A DNA stretch of 64,000 nucleotides from Aquipluma nitroreducens (GCF_009689585.1 NZ_AP018694.1:1875001-1939000), one strand, 5' to 3'. Positions 39,879-49,736 are shown, counted from the first letter of the stretch. Program-made: numbers and translations. The notes: generated by a model not told the origin, from the letters alone.

Positions 39879-41561
39879 TTAATTTTTAAGTTGTTGATAA
39901 CATTCCTGAAAAACCGCAGCGCTGATTTCGCCGTCAGTTAATACTTCCAGGATAACAGGCTCCGAAAAGTCGGGAGCAAAAATAGTATTTAAAGCAGTCG
40001 AAAGTTCTTCCTGATTCTCGGCTTTCAGGTAATTGATGCCAAATGCGTTGGCCAATCCTTCGGCTTTCAGGTTATGCTGAGCCACAAAATGTTCATTCAA
40101 TGCCGGAGACTGGCGTGGTCCGCCAATCAAACGGAAGATGTTGCCACCACCATTGTTCAGCACGATAATTCGTAAATTCTGCGGAAAGTGCTGATTCAAC
40201 AGTGCATTGGAATCGTAGAAAAACGACAATTCACCCAAAACAATAGTATTTATTTTTTCGGACGACAATGCAAAACCAACAGCAGTTGACATTGAACCAT
40301 CAATTCCGCTGGTGCCGCGATTGCCAAAATATTCGCATTCTTTATTCGGTTCAAACATTTGGATTAACCGAACTGATGAACTGTTTCCCAAATGCAACAC
40401 CGAGTTTTCAGGAAGCATTTCAGTAATCGTTTTGCTGGCAGTCAGGTCGCAAAAAGAAGCATCGTTCAAGAACTTTTCCTGAAGCTGAAGAGCCGTTTGT
40501 TCTTTTGCTTTCCATATTTCGCGGTAGTTACTTTCAGTATTTCTGATTTCAGGAACGAAAAAGTTCAGGATTGAAAAAACATCCGAAGAAATAACACAGC
40601 TAAGCGAATTGTAGGTATCGGTATGCTCTCCGGCAACTGAAATGTGCCAGTGTTCGAGCGGCTGATTGGCGCGTACAAACAATTTTAAGCGTTTCGAAAC
40701 GATTTGCTGACCAAAAGTCAGGAGAATCTCGGGTTGAAACTTTAACTTTTCTTCCGCAGAAATAGCGGCCACAACCACATCGGTTGCATGAACCAGATGT
40801 TGGCCTGATAAATTGGTAAGATGTTCTGCCAGAATCACCGTTCCAGAATCCTGAGCCATTTTTTGAACCAACGAATTGATTTGCTCATCGGGCGAAAGCT
40901 GACCGACAATAACCATTTTACGAGTTGACGCATTCCATTTATCCACTAATTTTTCAAGTTCCGCAGATGGAATTTGAGCATTGGAAGAACAACTTTCTAT
41001 GTTTCGAAAGTTGGGAAGTTCCTCGTCGGAGAACCCGTAGAGTGGTTCGCCCAACGGAATATTGATGTGAACAGGTCCAGGATTTGTGGATAAAACCAGA
41101 TTAAGCGTTTCGTTAATTTGCAGGTTGTTGTGCCTGAAATCATCCTCGCGTTCAGCTTCCTCCAAACTGACACTTTTCAAGGTATGGTTGAGAAAAAGAT
41201 TTTCCTGACGAACGGTTTGCCCGTCGGCCTGGTCGACCCAACGGCGCGGACGGTCGGCGGTAAGCACCACCAATGGTATTTTTTGGTAAAAAGCCTCGGC
41301 AATAGCTGGTCCATAATTAATGGCAGCAGTTCCCGAAGTACATACCACAACAACTGGTTTTCGTTTGGCCAGCGCAATTCCCAAGGCCTGATAACCGGCG
41401 CTTCGCTCATCAACCACATTCAGACAGTTAAATTCTGATAATCCGAAAAACTGATTGATCAAGGGTGCGTTGCGGCTTCCGGGCGAAATTACCACATCGG
41501 TAATTCCTTTCTGCAAAAGCAGCGAAGCCAGTTGCTGAATGTGTTTTTTATTCGTTATCAT
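39879..41561 (-). CDS. menD: SEPHCHC synthase MenD
   Basis: A 560-aa thiamine-diphosphate enzyme joining isochorismate and 2-oxoglutarate, the first committed step of menaquinone synthesis. N-terminal [11 protein letters not shown] and [17 protein letters not shown] belong to the Pyr domain. The cofactor domain has [17 protein letters not shown] and the diphosphate/metal-binding [12 protein letters not shown]. It begins 8 bases after menF stops. Confidence 0.96.
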   Translation of the reverse strand: MITNKKHIQQLASLLLQKGITDVVISPGSRNAPLINQFFGLSEFNCLNVVDERSAGYQALGIALAKRKPVVVVCTSGTAAINYGPAIAEAFYQKIPLVVLTADRPRRWVDQADGQTVRQENLFLNHTLKSVSLEEAEREDDFRHNNLQINETLNLVLSTNPGPVHINIPLGEPLYGFSDEELPNFRNIESCSSNAQIPSAELEKLVDKWNASTRKMVIVGQLSPDEQINSLVQKMAQDSGTVILAEHLTNLSGQHLVHATDVVVAAISAEEKLKFQPEILLTFGQQIVSKRLKLFVRANQPLEHWHISVAGEHTDTYNSLSCVISSDVFSILNFFVPEIRNTESNYREIWKAKEQTALQLQEKFLNDASFCDLTASKTITEMLPENSVLHLGNSSSVRLIQMFEPNKECEYFGNRGTSGIDGSMSTAVGFALSSEKINTIVLGELSFFYDSNALLNQHFPQNLRIIVLNNGGGNIFRLIGGPRQSPALNEHFVAQHNLKAEGLANAFGINYLKAENQEELSTALNTIFAPDFSEPVILEVLTDGEISAAVFQECYQQLKN

Positions 41562-41569
41562 TTTTGTAT

Positions 41570-42679
41570 TTATCCTTCAGGATTAATTACAGACAACAAG
41601 GTTTTTGCCTTTTGGTTGGTTTCGTCCCATTCTTTTTCAGGAATCGATCTGCTGGTAATTCCTCCTCCCACATATAAAATAAATTCTGCGGAAGTAATTT
41701 CCATACAGCGTAAATTTACGAACAGCGCGACTTGTTGATTTAATCGCCAAGGACCCAAATATCCTGTATAGTATTTTCGTTCATGCTCCTCATTTTTCTG
41801 AATAAACTCTGCAGCCAGATCCTTCGGTAATCCGCAAACAGCGGGCGTCGGGTGCAAATCGGCAATAAAATTTCCCATACACTTTCCGATCTTTTCAGCC
41901 GGAAAGAAGAACGAGGTTTTCAGATGAGCCACCTTACCGCTCTCCAATGTTTCAGGGCCTTTTGTTTTGTACTTATGAATGTCGAAATTAAAGAAAACAT
42001 CCAACATATACCTGGAAACAAATGCCTGTTCTTCAATATCTTTGGTACTCCAGTAATATTCATCGGCGTCCGATTTACGAACCTGAGTTCCGGCCAGAGA
42101 AACGGTTTCGAACTGTTCTCCATCTGATTTAATCAAAATTTCGGGAGTTGCCCCCATCCAAATTCCGGCAACCGGCAAATTAACAAGATAAGTAAACGCA
42201 TTAGGCGTTTGATCGTGTAACTGTAAAAAAGTACTTCCCAATGAAGTATCTGTTCGTTTTGTAGGTATCTGGCGCGAGATGATAACTTTGGAAAGAGCGC
42301 CTTCGCGAATTTCAGTAACGGTTTTGCCAATCAGCTCCAGGTAATCTTCTTTCGATTGAAATTCATAGATTCCCGTATCTTCGTTCTTGCTGAAAGGTTC
42401 AAAACCAGCCAAATCTAAGCTATCTTCCTGACTAAAATCTTCAAAAAAAGTATTTGACTGAAGTAAAATAACAGGACTTTTTTCAGTAATGCAATATGGA
42501 GCAAAAACGAATCCTGCTTCTCCGTTTAACTGATCGAACCGATCGAAAAATACAACATCAGAAGCATTACCAACAATCAGCCCCAAACGCGATTCGTTCG
42601 GGAAAAACCAGCAGGCAAAAGCAATTTGTTTTTCAATTAACTGATCAAGAATGGATGCGACCGTCCAGTTATTTCTCAT
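41570..42679 (-). CDS. menF: Isochorismate synthase
   Basis: A 369-aa chorismate-binding enzyme converting chorismate to isochorismate. Key parts are the Lys-containing LSKVIISRQIP, MGATPEILIK, LAGTQVRK, LHPTPAVCGLPK and YTGYLGPW, all typical of the family. Context with menD and menB shows that it feeds menaquinone and not a siderophore. Its start overlaps the end of the hotdog gene by 11 bases. Confidence 0.94.
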   Translation of the reverse strand: MRNNWTVASILDQLIEKQIAFACWFFPNESRLGLIVGNASDVVFFDRFDQLNGEAGFVFAPYCITEKSPVILLQSNTFFEDFSQEDSLDLAGFEPFSKNEDTGIYEFQSKEDYLELIGKTVTEIREGALSKVIISRQIPTKRTDTSLGSTFLQLHDQTPNAFTYLVNLPVAGIWMGATPEILIKSDGEQFETVSLAGTQVRKSDADEYYWSTKDIEEQAFVSRYMLDVFFNFDIHKYKTKGPETLESGKVAHLKTSFFFPAEKIGKCMGNFIADLHPTPAVCGLPKDLAAEFIQKNEEHERKYYTGYLGPWRLNQQVALFVNLRCMEITSAEFILYVGGGITSRSIPEKEWDETNQKAKTLLSVINPEG

Positions 42680-43106
42680 GTCTTTTTACAATCATATTAG
42701 TCACTCTTGCAGTAGAAATCAACTTGCCCGATTCCGATTTTATATCAACGTTCCAGATGTGAGTCCGTTTTCCCAAATGCAGTATTTCGGCACGGGCATA
42801 CACGATGCCCCCATCGGCCTTCCCTGTATGGCTGGCGCTCACCTGAATTCCCCGAATATCGTATTCCTGAATATCAACGGCAAGCATCGAACCAAATCCG
42901 GCGACAGTTTCGGCTAATGCCAAATTTGCGCCTCCATGCAAAAACCCTCCCGGACGAAATGTACGGTGATCAACAGGCATGGTGGCCTCAACCCAACCTT
43001 CGCCATAAGCCGTAAAACGTATTCCGAGGTGCTCAACCATGGTGTCTTTCAGGTAATGGCCGAGCATTTCAACCGGAGTTGAATAGGTAAGTTTTGGTAT
43101 ATTCAT
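42669..43106 (-). CDS. Hotdog-fold thioesterase, probable DHNA-CoA hydrolase
   Basis: A 145-aa PaaI/YdiI-type thioesterase: GEGWVEATMPVDHRTFRPGGFLHGGANLALAETVAG holds the family's HGG motif and catalytic Glu (ALAE), followed by VSASHTGKADGG. It is the first gene of the men operon, overlapping menF. Because DHNA-CoA must be hydrolysed before MenA acts, it most likely does that job (MenI role). The role is inferred from context. Confidence 0.85.
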   Translation of the reverse strand: MNIPKLTYSTPVEMLGHYLKDTMVEHLGIRFTAYGEGWVEATMPVDHRTFRPGGFLHGGANLALAETVAGFGSMLAVDIQEYDIRGIQVSASHTGKADGGIVYARAEILHLGKRTHIWNVDIKSESGKLISTARVTNMIVKRHEK

Positions 43107-43186
43107 CCAAGTAAAATTAAAAGCGTGAAATTAGGAAAATGGAATGACGCTGACAATTCTAAACTAAAAATTGGATGAATGACCGA

Positions 43187-45292
43187 TTATTTGGTGTCCA
43201 TTTCTTCAGAAAAATCATTGCCTGAGATATTTAGATCCAACGAAGGATTTTCTTTCGTTTCAGAAATGAAATATAATTTTGATTCGTGGCTTCCAAGCGT
43301 AACTGAAATCCTTGTTGGTTTTCCAAGGCCAAGACTAAACCCAGGCTCCCAAACAAATACCCAAGCCTCTTTTAATCCAATCAAATCGGATAGCAGATAA
43401 CTTTCGGTAACAACACTATCGGTATCGTTGAGTATAAGAACACTCCAGGCTTTTACCTTTTTATATCGCCTTACAGCAACTTTATTGATGACATTATTAC
43501 CCCAGAATGGAAGCAATGCACTTTGAGGCCGGGTTGATGGTTCAAGGAAACGCCATAATTGCAATTTATCACCTCCCATGGTTTTAAAATTGTCCGAAAT
43601 TCCAACCGATCCACCCATAAATGCAACCCATAAAGCAATGCTCTTTTGTTCGTCAAGCGTGAAATCGCTTTTGTAGTCGCGAAGAAAAACTACATCAGGG
43701 TCGTTCTGCCAGAAGACATTGTTAAAATATTGTGTGTTGTAGCTTTCTTCAATAATATGTTCGGTGGTTTGTTCTTCCCATTTCCATCCCTGATCTTTGT
43801 CTATTCTGACTGCATCGACATATCCAATCAATGGCGAATAAGGGGTTCTGTTTGCAGTGATGAAGCTTCCGGCACCAACTGCTTTCCGAATAATATCCAT
43901 GACTGAGCGAAGAACCTGAACCGATGATTTACCTTTTTTTGACTTCAGTGGATCCGATGATTCCTGTAACCCCCAGTCCAAACGGTCAATCTCATAATAA
44001 GTAAATCCAATTTCATGAAATTTCCTGAATACTTTTTCAATGTAATCTTTTACATCTTCAAGATTTCCATCCAATGCGTAAAGTTTCCCTTCCACATCCT
44101 GATCCATCACAATCGGATTATCCTCATTGTCTTTCAATAACCAGCGAGGGTGATTCCTGAAGGTCCGACTCTTTTCATGAACAACAAAAGGAGCCACATA
44201 AATTCCGGCACGATATCTTCTGCTGAAAATTTCCCTTGCCACAACGTCCATCGACTTTGGCCAGCCTTCGCCATTATTGAGCCAATCGCCCGGAATACAG
44301 TAACCAGATCCGACATGAATGGTAGTTAATGGAATTGGTGGATTTATTTCATCGAGGACTTGAAGTTGTTCGAGTAAATATTTATAGCTGAATGAAGTCC
44401 GGAAATCCTGAAAAGAAGACCAAAAATAATTGGTACGGGTATCGCGCCGGGCCTGATTTTGCTCTGAAATACTCCATGCCAGATTTTGCATGGCCCCAAA
44501 AGGCTGATTACCGTAATAAATAAACAGATCGGGGAGTTTGATGAATTCATCTTTCAACGGGATGTTTTCAGTTGCGAAACCTGCCTCAAAAAAAACTTCC
44601 TCTTTCCCGAATTTACTATCATTAAGCCCCTTACGACGCGGACGGTTATAAACAGAGCTGCGTTGAATAAAGTCAGCTTGCTCGTAGGCTCCAATTGAAA
44701 GTGTGTCGCCATTCGGTGCAATCAGACCAGTCATCATAAAACTATCATACGACCAGGCTTCTTCGTTCGGGTAATTGAGTGATTTCCTGTTGGTCGATTT
44801 CCTGAAATCAAAAATTCCGGATTGACCGCCCGTTCCAAATCCTTGTTTAAAGAAATGATTGGCTCCGGTTATGTATCCTTCGCCCAGTGGATTAAACCAG
44901 GTTGGCGCATTTTTCATTCCACTTATTTCGGCTCCTATTGAAATCGTATTTGAATGCGTCCTCAAATCGAGCATTACAAAACCACCATCAACTTCATAGA
45001 TGATACGTTTGCCTTTGGGGGAGTCACCCATGAACGTATTTCGCACAAAAATGCTCTGCCCGTTAATGGATGGACGACAATTAGACAAACGGATGCTTCC
45101 CGCAAAAATATCAAATGTGCCATCTTCGTGCAAAATCCATTCTGGTTTACCAAGACTAAAATCGAGATGTCGTATATCGTTCGGTGGGGGGGTAAATGCC
45201 TGAGAGAACCTTGGAAAGGAGAGAATACCCGCGCCAAGGCCAGCACTCATCAACTTCAGGAAAGTTCTTCTTTCAAAAGATTTAAGGGGCAT
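43187..45292 (-). CDS. Exported GH36-like glycoside hydrolase (alpha-galactosidase type)
   Basis: A 701-aa protein. The N terminus (ERRTFLKLMSAGLGAGILSF) resembles a twin-arginine-like signal, although only one Arg pair precedes TFLK. A beta-sandwich (about 40-290) is followed by a TIM barrel with clan GH-D features: WLNNGEGWPKSM, RAGIYVAPFVV, HPRWLLKDNEDNP and a nucleophile-type FTYYEIDRLDW. The Asp after the tyrosines is the candidate nucleophile. It has a C-terminal beta domain. The substrate is uncertain; melibiose-type alpha-galactosides are the family norm. It is monocistronic, next to the men operon. Confidence 0.8.
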   Translation of the reverse strand: MPLKSFERRTFLKLMSAGLGAGILSFPRFSQAFTPPPNDIRHLDFSLGKPEWILHEDGTFDIFAGSIRLSNCRPSINGQSIFVRNTFMGDSPKGKRIIYEVDGGFVMLDLRTHSNTISIGAEISGMKNAPTWFNPLGEGYITGANHFFKQGFGTGGQSGIFDFRKSTNRKSLNYPNEEAWSYDSFMMTGLIAPNGDTLSIGAYEQADFIQRSSVYNRPRRKGLNDSKFGKEEVFFEAGFATENIPLKDEFIKLPDLFIYYGNQPFGAMQNLAWSISEQNQARRDTRTNYFWSSFQDFRTSFSYKYLLEQLQVLDEINPPIPLTTIHVGSGYCIPGDWLNNGEGWPKSMDVVAREIFSRRYRAGIYVAPFVVHEKSRTFRNHPRWLLKDNEDNPIVMDQDVEGKLYALDGNLEDVKDYIEKVFRKFHEIGFTYYEIDRLDWGLQESSDPLKSKKGKSSVQVLRSVMDIIRKAVGAGSFITANRTPYSPLIGYVDAVRIDKDQGWKWEEQTTEHIIEESYNTQYFNNVFWQNDPDVVFLRDYKSDFTLDEQKSIALWVAFMGGSVGISDNFKTMGGDKLQLWRFLEPSTRPQSALLPFWGNNVINKVAVRRYKKVKAWSVLILNDTDSVVTESYLLSDLIGLKEAWVFVWEPGFSLGLGKPTRISVTLGSHESKLYFISETKENPSLDLNISGNDFSEEMDTK

Positions 45293-45540
45293 ATCTCTTG
45301 TTAAGTTTAAATACGATTGCCTAAATTTAACAACTTTTAACAGACATTGGCAAGGACTTTCAGTTATAAATCAAGAAAACAGAAGAAGAAATTTATTCAA
45401 TTCTTAATGTAAACTGAAAGTCATTGACAATGATGTATCTAACAAAAATCAATCGAAATTTTCAGGAATAATTCATCTGAGATAAAGATTCGAAGGATTT
45501 AATTTTAAAGCAAAATCAACACCTTCCTAAAGAAAAATTG

Positions 45541-46923
45541 CTAGTTCCTTAGGGCCTCAACCTCATCAATCGTTTTTGGTTTTGCTTTTCCAAGTATTTT
45601 ATATCCATTTTCAGTAACCACAAAATTTTCTTCGTTACGAACTCCTCCAAAATGACGGAATTTCTCAATCTCATTCCAGTTCAAAAAATCACTGAACTTT
45701 CCTTCCGATTTCCACAAATCAATTAATTCAGGAATAAAATAGATTCCCGGTTCAATGGTAAAAACATGTCCGGGACGAAGTGTTTTAGCGAAGCGAAGCG
45801 ATTTCAGTCCAAACTGAGTGCTTTTGGGTTCTCCACCATAACCAACCCACACTTCGCCCAAGTCTTCCATATCGTGAACATCAAGCCCCATCATGTGCCC
45901 AGTTCCACAAGGGAAAAATAATGCATGTGCACCTTGAGATACGGCTTCATCAACATCACCTTTCATTAGTCCCAATTCTTTCATTGATGTGACAATGGAG
46001 CGACAAGCGGCAAAATGAACTTCCCTGAAATTGATTCCGGGAGCAATCGCCTCAACTGCAGCCCGATGAGCTTTCAAGCTGGCAAGATAAATCTGTTTCT
46101 GAACTTCGGTAAAATTTTTACTCACCGGGAAAGTACTCGAAAGATCACCTGCATAGTGCATTTGAGATTCGGCACCGGCATCGACTAAAAACAAATCACC
46201 TTCTTTCAAAATGTTGTGATGCGAATGGTTGTGCAAAGTCTGACCATTAATGGTGGCAATTATTGGGAACGCAATATTGCAATCCTGAGCCAAAGCGACT
46301 TCATAAACTTTAGCTGCTACCTGAGCCTCAGTCATACCTGGCTTGGCAAACCTCATTGCAGCAGTGTGCATATCAACCGATAAATCAACTGCTTTCTCTA
46401 TTTCAGAAATCTCTAGTGTCGATTTAATTTCCCGCTGGCTGATCACGGCTTTTACCAATTCAGACGAAGCATTAAGATTAATCTGGTCGGGACGAATATT
46501 CAGAAAGCGTAACAATTTTATTTTATTCTCAGGTCGGTATGGCGGCAGAAAATGGATTTCTTTACGCGAAGCCTGAGCTTCTTTAAGAATCGTATAAAGT
46601 TTTACCATGGGGTGCGTTTCTTCAATTCCTGAAAGCTTCGCACGTTCGGCAATGGTAGGTTGGGGTCCCATCCACACAATATCGTCAATGGTATAGTCAT
46701 CCCCAAATACAACTTCATGCTGATTATCAATATCAATTACAGCCGCAAGAGAAGGAAAATCTATACCAAAATAATATAAGAATGAACTATGTTGCCTGAA
46801 GTGATAAGTGTTATCTGCATAATTCATCGGACTTTCATCGTTTCCCCAAAAGAGGATCAATCCGGAACCAATCTTTTCGCAAAGAATCTTTCTTCTTTGA
46901 ATGTAAACTTCTGCTTGAAACAT
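45541..46923 (-). CDS. pepP: Xaa-Pro aminopeptidase (M24B family)
   Basis: A 460-aa cytosolic metallopeptidase that removes an N-terminal residue before proline. An AMP_N domain (1-170) is followed by the pita-bread fold with the five dimanganese ligands in order: Asp in LVDAG, Asp in YAGDLSSTFPV, His in GTGHMMGLDVHD, Glu in TIEPGIYF and Glu in RNEENFVVTENG. The substrate-side His in HNHSHHN is also typical. It is monocistronic on the minus strand. Confidence 0.93.
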   Translation of the reverse strand: MFQAEVYIQRRKILCEKIGSGLILFWGNDESPMNYADNTYHFRQHSSFLYYFGIDFPSLAAVIDIDNQHEVVFGDDYTIDDIVWMGPQPTIAERAKLSGIEETHPMVKLYTILKEAQASRKEIHFLPPYRPENKIKLLRFLNIRPDQINLNASSELVKAVISQREIKSTLEISEIEKAVDLSVDMHTAAMRFAKPGMTEAQVAAKVYEVALAQDCNIAFPIIATINGQTLHNHSHHNILKEGDLFLVDAGAESQMHYAGDLSSTFPVSKNFTEVQKQIYLASLKAHRAAVEAIAPGINFREVHFAACRSIVTSMKELGLMKGDVDEAVSQGAHALFFPCGTGHMMGLDVHDMEDLGEVWVGYGGEPKSTQFGLKSLRFAKTLRPGHVFTIEPGIYFIPELIDLWKSEGKFSDFLNWNEIEKFRHFGGVRNEENFVVTENGYKILGKAKPKTIDEVEALRN

Positions 46924-47188
46924 ATTTTCACAGTATTGATGGAAGCGCTAAAGTTAGAAATATGATTTGATTTATCATTCGGAAAACCGAAATGAGTTAT
47001 TTAAAATAGACGCCACTTTATGACTTCTTCGATTCAAATTAGTTTAATTAAATCATTGAGCAAACTGATTCCTTAAGCAAAAGTCCGGTTACAATAATTT
47101 AAATGAGACATTTTTATCTTTTATTCGTGATTCAATAATCAAATCGCGACTTTATCTGTTGTTATTATCAAGTTAAAATTGAAATTTT

Positions 47189-47629
47189 ATGCAGAATTTA
47201 GTTTGTCCCATATCAGATCAGCGCGTGAATGAGCAAATCACACGTTTAAATGCCATGCTTGTTATCGGAATTATTGTATTGGCTTTTGTGTTGAACTCAT
47301 TATCCCTGTTCGTTTTCCTGATGGCAGATTTTTTCATCCGGGCTTTTACCAATCTAAAATTTAGTCCAATTAGTTTTGCAAGCCATTCGTTGAGCAACGC
47401 CCTCAATTTACCTATTCGAATGATTGATAAGGCGCCTAAAATATTTGCCGCACGGTTGGGCTTTTTGATGACATTGGCAATGTTCCTTTTATTTATTTTC
47501 AGCTTTAAAATTACAGCTATTGCTGTGGCTGCAATACTGATATTTTTTGCGAGTCTTGAGTTCTTTTTGGCTATTTGCGCGGGTTGTTTGATTTACACTT
47601 ACCTGATTCTCCCTTTCTACAAAAAATAA
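47189..47629 (+). CDS. DUF4395-type membrane protein
   Basis: A 146-aa protein starting QNLVCPISDQRVNEQITRLNAML, with the Cys-Pro start and Arg expected of DUF4395. The membrane part has about three or four helices, and FFIRAF..LKFSPISFA matches the family's D-F-x-R and SP motif. The function is unknown, although DUF4395 members often sit with thiol-redox proteins. It is the first gene of a three-gene set with the next two, spaced by 4 and 23 bases. Confidence 0.8.
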   Translation: MQNLVCPISDQRVNEQITRLNAMLVIGIIVLAFVLNSLSLFVFLMADFFIRAFTNLKFSPISFASHSLSNALNLPIRMIDKAPKIFAARLGFLMTLAMFLLFIFSFKITAIAVAAILIFFASLEFFLAICAGCLIYTYLILPFYKK

Positions 47630-47633
47630 ACCT

Positions 47634-48221
47634 ATGAAAAACAATCTTTTTACAATCGTTTTGATTTTGGGCTCGACAATTTGTGCTGTAGGGCAAACCG
47701 AAAAATCGGTAAATAATATCAATGGCGGCATGCCCAACCGGATTTCGATGAATGTAACTGTAGCTAAACAAACGCAAGGCGCAACTTTTGGCGAAAAAGT
47801 CAATGCCGGTCTTCAAGCTGCGGGTGGGGCATACGTTATCTTTCCAAATAAACAAGCTTTCCTGATTACCCGTAATAAAGTTTCTGAAATGACTTCTTCA
47901 GAAGTGGCCAAAGTAAATGCAGGACTACATGCAGCAGGGAGTGCAGTTGCTCAAGGAGCATCGTTGGTTGGCGGAGCATTGCCAGGTGGAGCCGTGATTT
48001 CGGCTGCCGTTTCGAAAGCTGATGGTGGAAGGCCAATCTGGGAAGTTAAAAATGTAAGCGACGGATTTCTATTACCATCAAACCTCACAGATGGGGAATA
48101 TACTTTGACCATAGTGGTCGAAAAAGCAACCTCAGGATTAAAAGACACCTTAAAAACTCAGGTTCGGCTGGGAATTAAAGTAGAAGGCCGAACATATAAG
48201 GTAATTTCAGCAGGTGTTTGA
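47634..48221 (+). CDS. Exported protein, function unknown
   Basis: A 195-aa protein with a signal peptide (MKNNLFTIVLILGSTICAVG). The mature part is Ala/Gly-rich in the centre (VAQGASLVGGALPGGAVISAAV), which could form a membrane-interacting helix. It ends in a beta-type domain (SDGFLLPSNLTDGEYTLTIVVEKA). No family recognised. It shares the glycine/alanine-rich helix feature with the next gene, suggesting related surface components. It starts 4 bases after the DUF4395 gene. Confidence 0.7.
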   Translation: MKNNLFTIVLILGSTICAVGQTEKSVNNINGGMPNRISMNVTVAKQTQGATFGEKVNAGLQAAGGAYVIFPNKQAFLITRNKVSEMTSSEVAKVNAGLHAAGSAVAQGASLVGGALPGGAVISAAVSKADGGRPIWEVKNVSDGFLLPSNLTDGEYTLTIVVEKATSGLKDTLKTQVRLGIKVEGRTYKVISAGV

Positions 48222-48244
48222 AAAAAACCTATAAATAAATAACT

Positions 48245-48772
48245 ATGAACCACGTAAAACTTTTCATTCTGGTATTTGCATTTTTTTGTTTTTCAACGGC
48301 ATTCGGACAAGAAAAAAGACAAATCGATTCCGCTGCTGAATCAGTGAATAATCCGGTCAAAACTAAGATTGCAGCTAATGGCTCGTTTAAACAGCCAATA
48401 ACGATCGAAATATTTTCGAGTAAAGAGAAAGACAATCAAAACAGGGCAGTTGTCAATGGCCTGACAGTTAAAGGAGTAATTGTTTCATCTGCGGTTTCAT
48501 CAGTCGGAAATCTGGCTGGAGCAGGTGGAGGAGCTGCAGCAGCATCTTATGCCGCAACCGGGAAAGCAGCGAACGGTAATATTAAAATCACCATTTCGCA
48601 ACCCGAAACCGGCGACGAAGCAAGCACTTTTGCTGATGAAAAGGGAAATTTTTCGGTTACCCTGAAGCATGATACGCTGCACACTATTTATGTGAATGGT
48701 GTTGAATATGGACAGATTAAACTAAAAACGAAACACGATACGGCTAAAAATTCGATAAGTAATATTCGATAA
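48245..48772 (+). CDS. Exported protein with a glycine/alanine helix, function unknown
   Basis: A 175-aa protein with signal peptide (MNHVKLFILVFAFFCFSTAFG). The centre has a hydrophobic small-residue stretch (SVGNLAGAGGGAAAASYAATG). The C-terminal half is beta-rich (NIKITISQPETGDEASTFADE, NFSVTLKHDTLHTIYV), like a small adhesin-type domain. No enzymatic motif. It is the last gene of the plus-strand operon, followed by a terminator. Confidence 0.7.
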   Translation: MNHVKLFILVFAFFCFSTAFGQEKRQIDSAAESVNNPVKTKIAANGSFKQPITIEIFSSKEKDNQNRAVVNGLTVKGVIVSSAVSSVGNLAGAGGGAAAASYAATGKAANGNIKITISQPETGDEASTFADEKGNFSVTLKHDTLHTIYVNGVEYGQIKLKTKHDTAKNSISNIR

Positions 48773-48808
48773 ACCGATATTTGCGAATAATAAGCTTTTG
48801 TCTTTATG

Positions 48809-48845
48809 GCTGTTTTGGTGCTAACTGAAACAGCTATTTTTTTCT
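48809..48845 (+). terminator. Terminator of the DUF4395 operon
   Basis: GCTGTTT (48809-48815) pairs with AAACAGC (48828-48834), followed by TATTTTTTT. It is 37 bases after the last stop of the operon and just before the tRNA fragment. Confidence 0.7.
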
Positions 48846-48904
48846 AAAATAGTTCACAAAAGGGCATAAAAAAGCTTCAGCATAAAATGCCAAAGCTTTC
48901 GTAG

Positions 48905-48948
48905 TAGCGGGAGCCGGACTCGAACCGACGGCCTTTGGGTTATGAGCC
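48905..48948 (-). pseudogene. 3' half of a tRNA-Met gene, probable distal attachment site of a genomic island
   Basis: The minus strand reads GGCTCATAACC (anticodon arm with CAT), then the T arm GTCGGTTCGAGTCCGGC and the 3' acceptor strand TCCCGCT with A. The D arm and 5' acceptor strand are absent: the sequence upstream of the anticodon arm is an A/T-rich stretch. Such 3' fragments are left when an element integrates into a tRNA gene. The intact copy would then be at the other end of the element, at higher coordinates outside this window. Confidence 0.8.
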
Positions 48949-49020
48949 AAAAAAATCAAATATTTAAAAGTATATATGTAATTAAATATCAACACAATAC
49001 AACAATTTAAATTTTACGAT

Positions 49021-49071
49021 TTCCTTACTCCACTATCAAAATCCACCCTTTTTCCTTACCTCATTCCTTAC
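49021..49071. repeat. Three direct copies of TTCCTTAC near the attachment site
   Basis: TTCCTTAC occurs at 49021-49028, 49052-49059 and 49064-49071, 75-125 bases from the tRNA fragment. Short direct repeats at this distance could be arm-type integrase binding sites. It could also be the decayed 3' end of an integrase gene. Confidence 0.4.
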
Positions 49072-49188
49072 CTCGCTCAGTATTATCATAAGCCAAGACT
49101 GAGCAGGGGAAAACAAATTAAAACAATCAAATTTTTAATCATTGTTCGCCCGGATCATCAAGATCCATTTTTATTTATGGGTAATGAA

Positions 49189-49230
49189 ATATTGCTTGGC
49201 TTTTGACTTGTCCTTTAAGCCAAGCAATAT
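49189..49230. repeat. 14-bp perfect inverted repeat
   Basis: ATATTGCTTGGCTT (49189-49202) pairs exactly with AAGCCAAGCAATAT (49217-49230) across a 14-base loop. A further partial copy, AAGCCAAGCAA, is found at about 49290-49300. It has no T tract. It is gene-free here. Confidence 0.75.
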
Positions 49231-49428
49231 CTAAAACTCCTTAGATCTCTGGATCGCTTTAAAGATTAGCTGCATAAAGACATTATTCAAGCCAAGCAAC
49301 ATCTTGCTACAATTTTCCTTGCCCGGAGAAAAGTTTTTGAAAGAATTCGTTGTTGTGGTTTTTTGCTCGGGATGGATATATTTATAATATATAATCAAGA
49401 AATTGGTTCTGTTATTAAAAATTTCATT

Positions 49429-49457
49429 GGGACGACCAGAGGGTCGTCCCTTTTTTT
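49429..49457 (+). terminator. Strong rho-independent terminator, orphan
   Basis: GGGACGACC (49429-49437) pairs with GGTCGTCCC (49442-49450) around the loop AGAG, then seven T. No gene ends before it: the preceding plus-strand gene stops at 48772, before its own terminator and the tRNA fragment. A TTTG (49336-49339) and a poor -7 match (49358-49365) suggest a short transcript may precede it. Confidence 0.75.
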
Positions 49458-49511
49458 GCAGTTGTTCCTAAATATTAATAGTATCTTAGCTAATATCAAA
49501 CAATTATAAAG

Positions 49512-49736
49512 ATGGAAGCAATTGTATTTGTTAAGAATTACATGGATTACCTTGACGAAATAAGTCAAGTCATCAAACCCGAACTTCAACCAATCTTGGA
49601 TGAACTTAAAGAAATCGACCCACATGATTTGGTTAGGCCAGATTCATGGTTTCAAAGTGAATCAGAAGCAAGAGGGTTTGTGTGGAGTATGTTTGTCAAA
49701 AGAACAAAAGAAGATTCTAAAATACAGTCATTTTGA
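49512..49736 (+). CDS. Small hypothetical protein
   Basis: A 74-aa acidic protein (MEAIVFVKNYMDYLDEISQV, ELQPILDELKEIDPHDLVRP) with amphipathic helical content. No family recognised. It follows the orphan terminator. Its stop lies one base before the stop of the convergent trypsin-like gene. Confidence 0.5.
   Translation: MEAIVFVKNYMDYLDEISQVIKPELQPILDELKEIDPHDLVRPDSWFQSESEARGFVWSMFVKRTKEDSKIQSF

Noticed and set aside
47634-48772. The two exported genes as amyloid/curli-type secretion components
   Set aside because: Gly/Ala-rich segments exist but there is no repeat pattern or CsgG-like partner.
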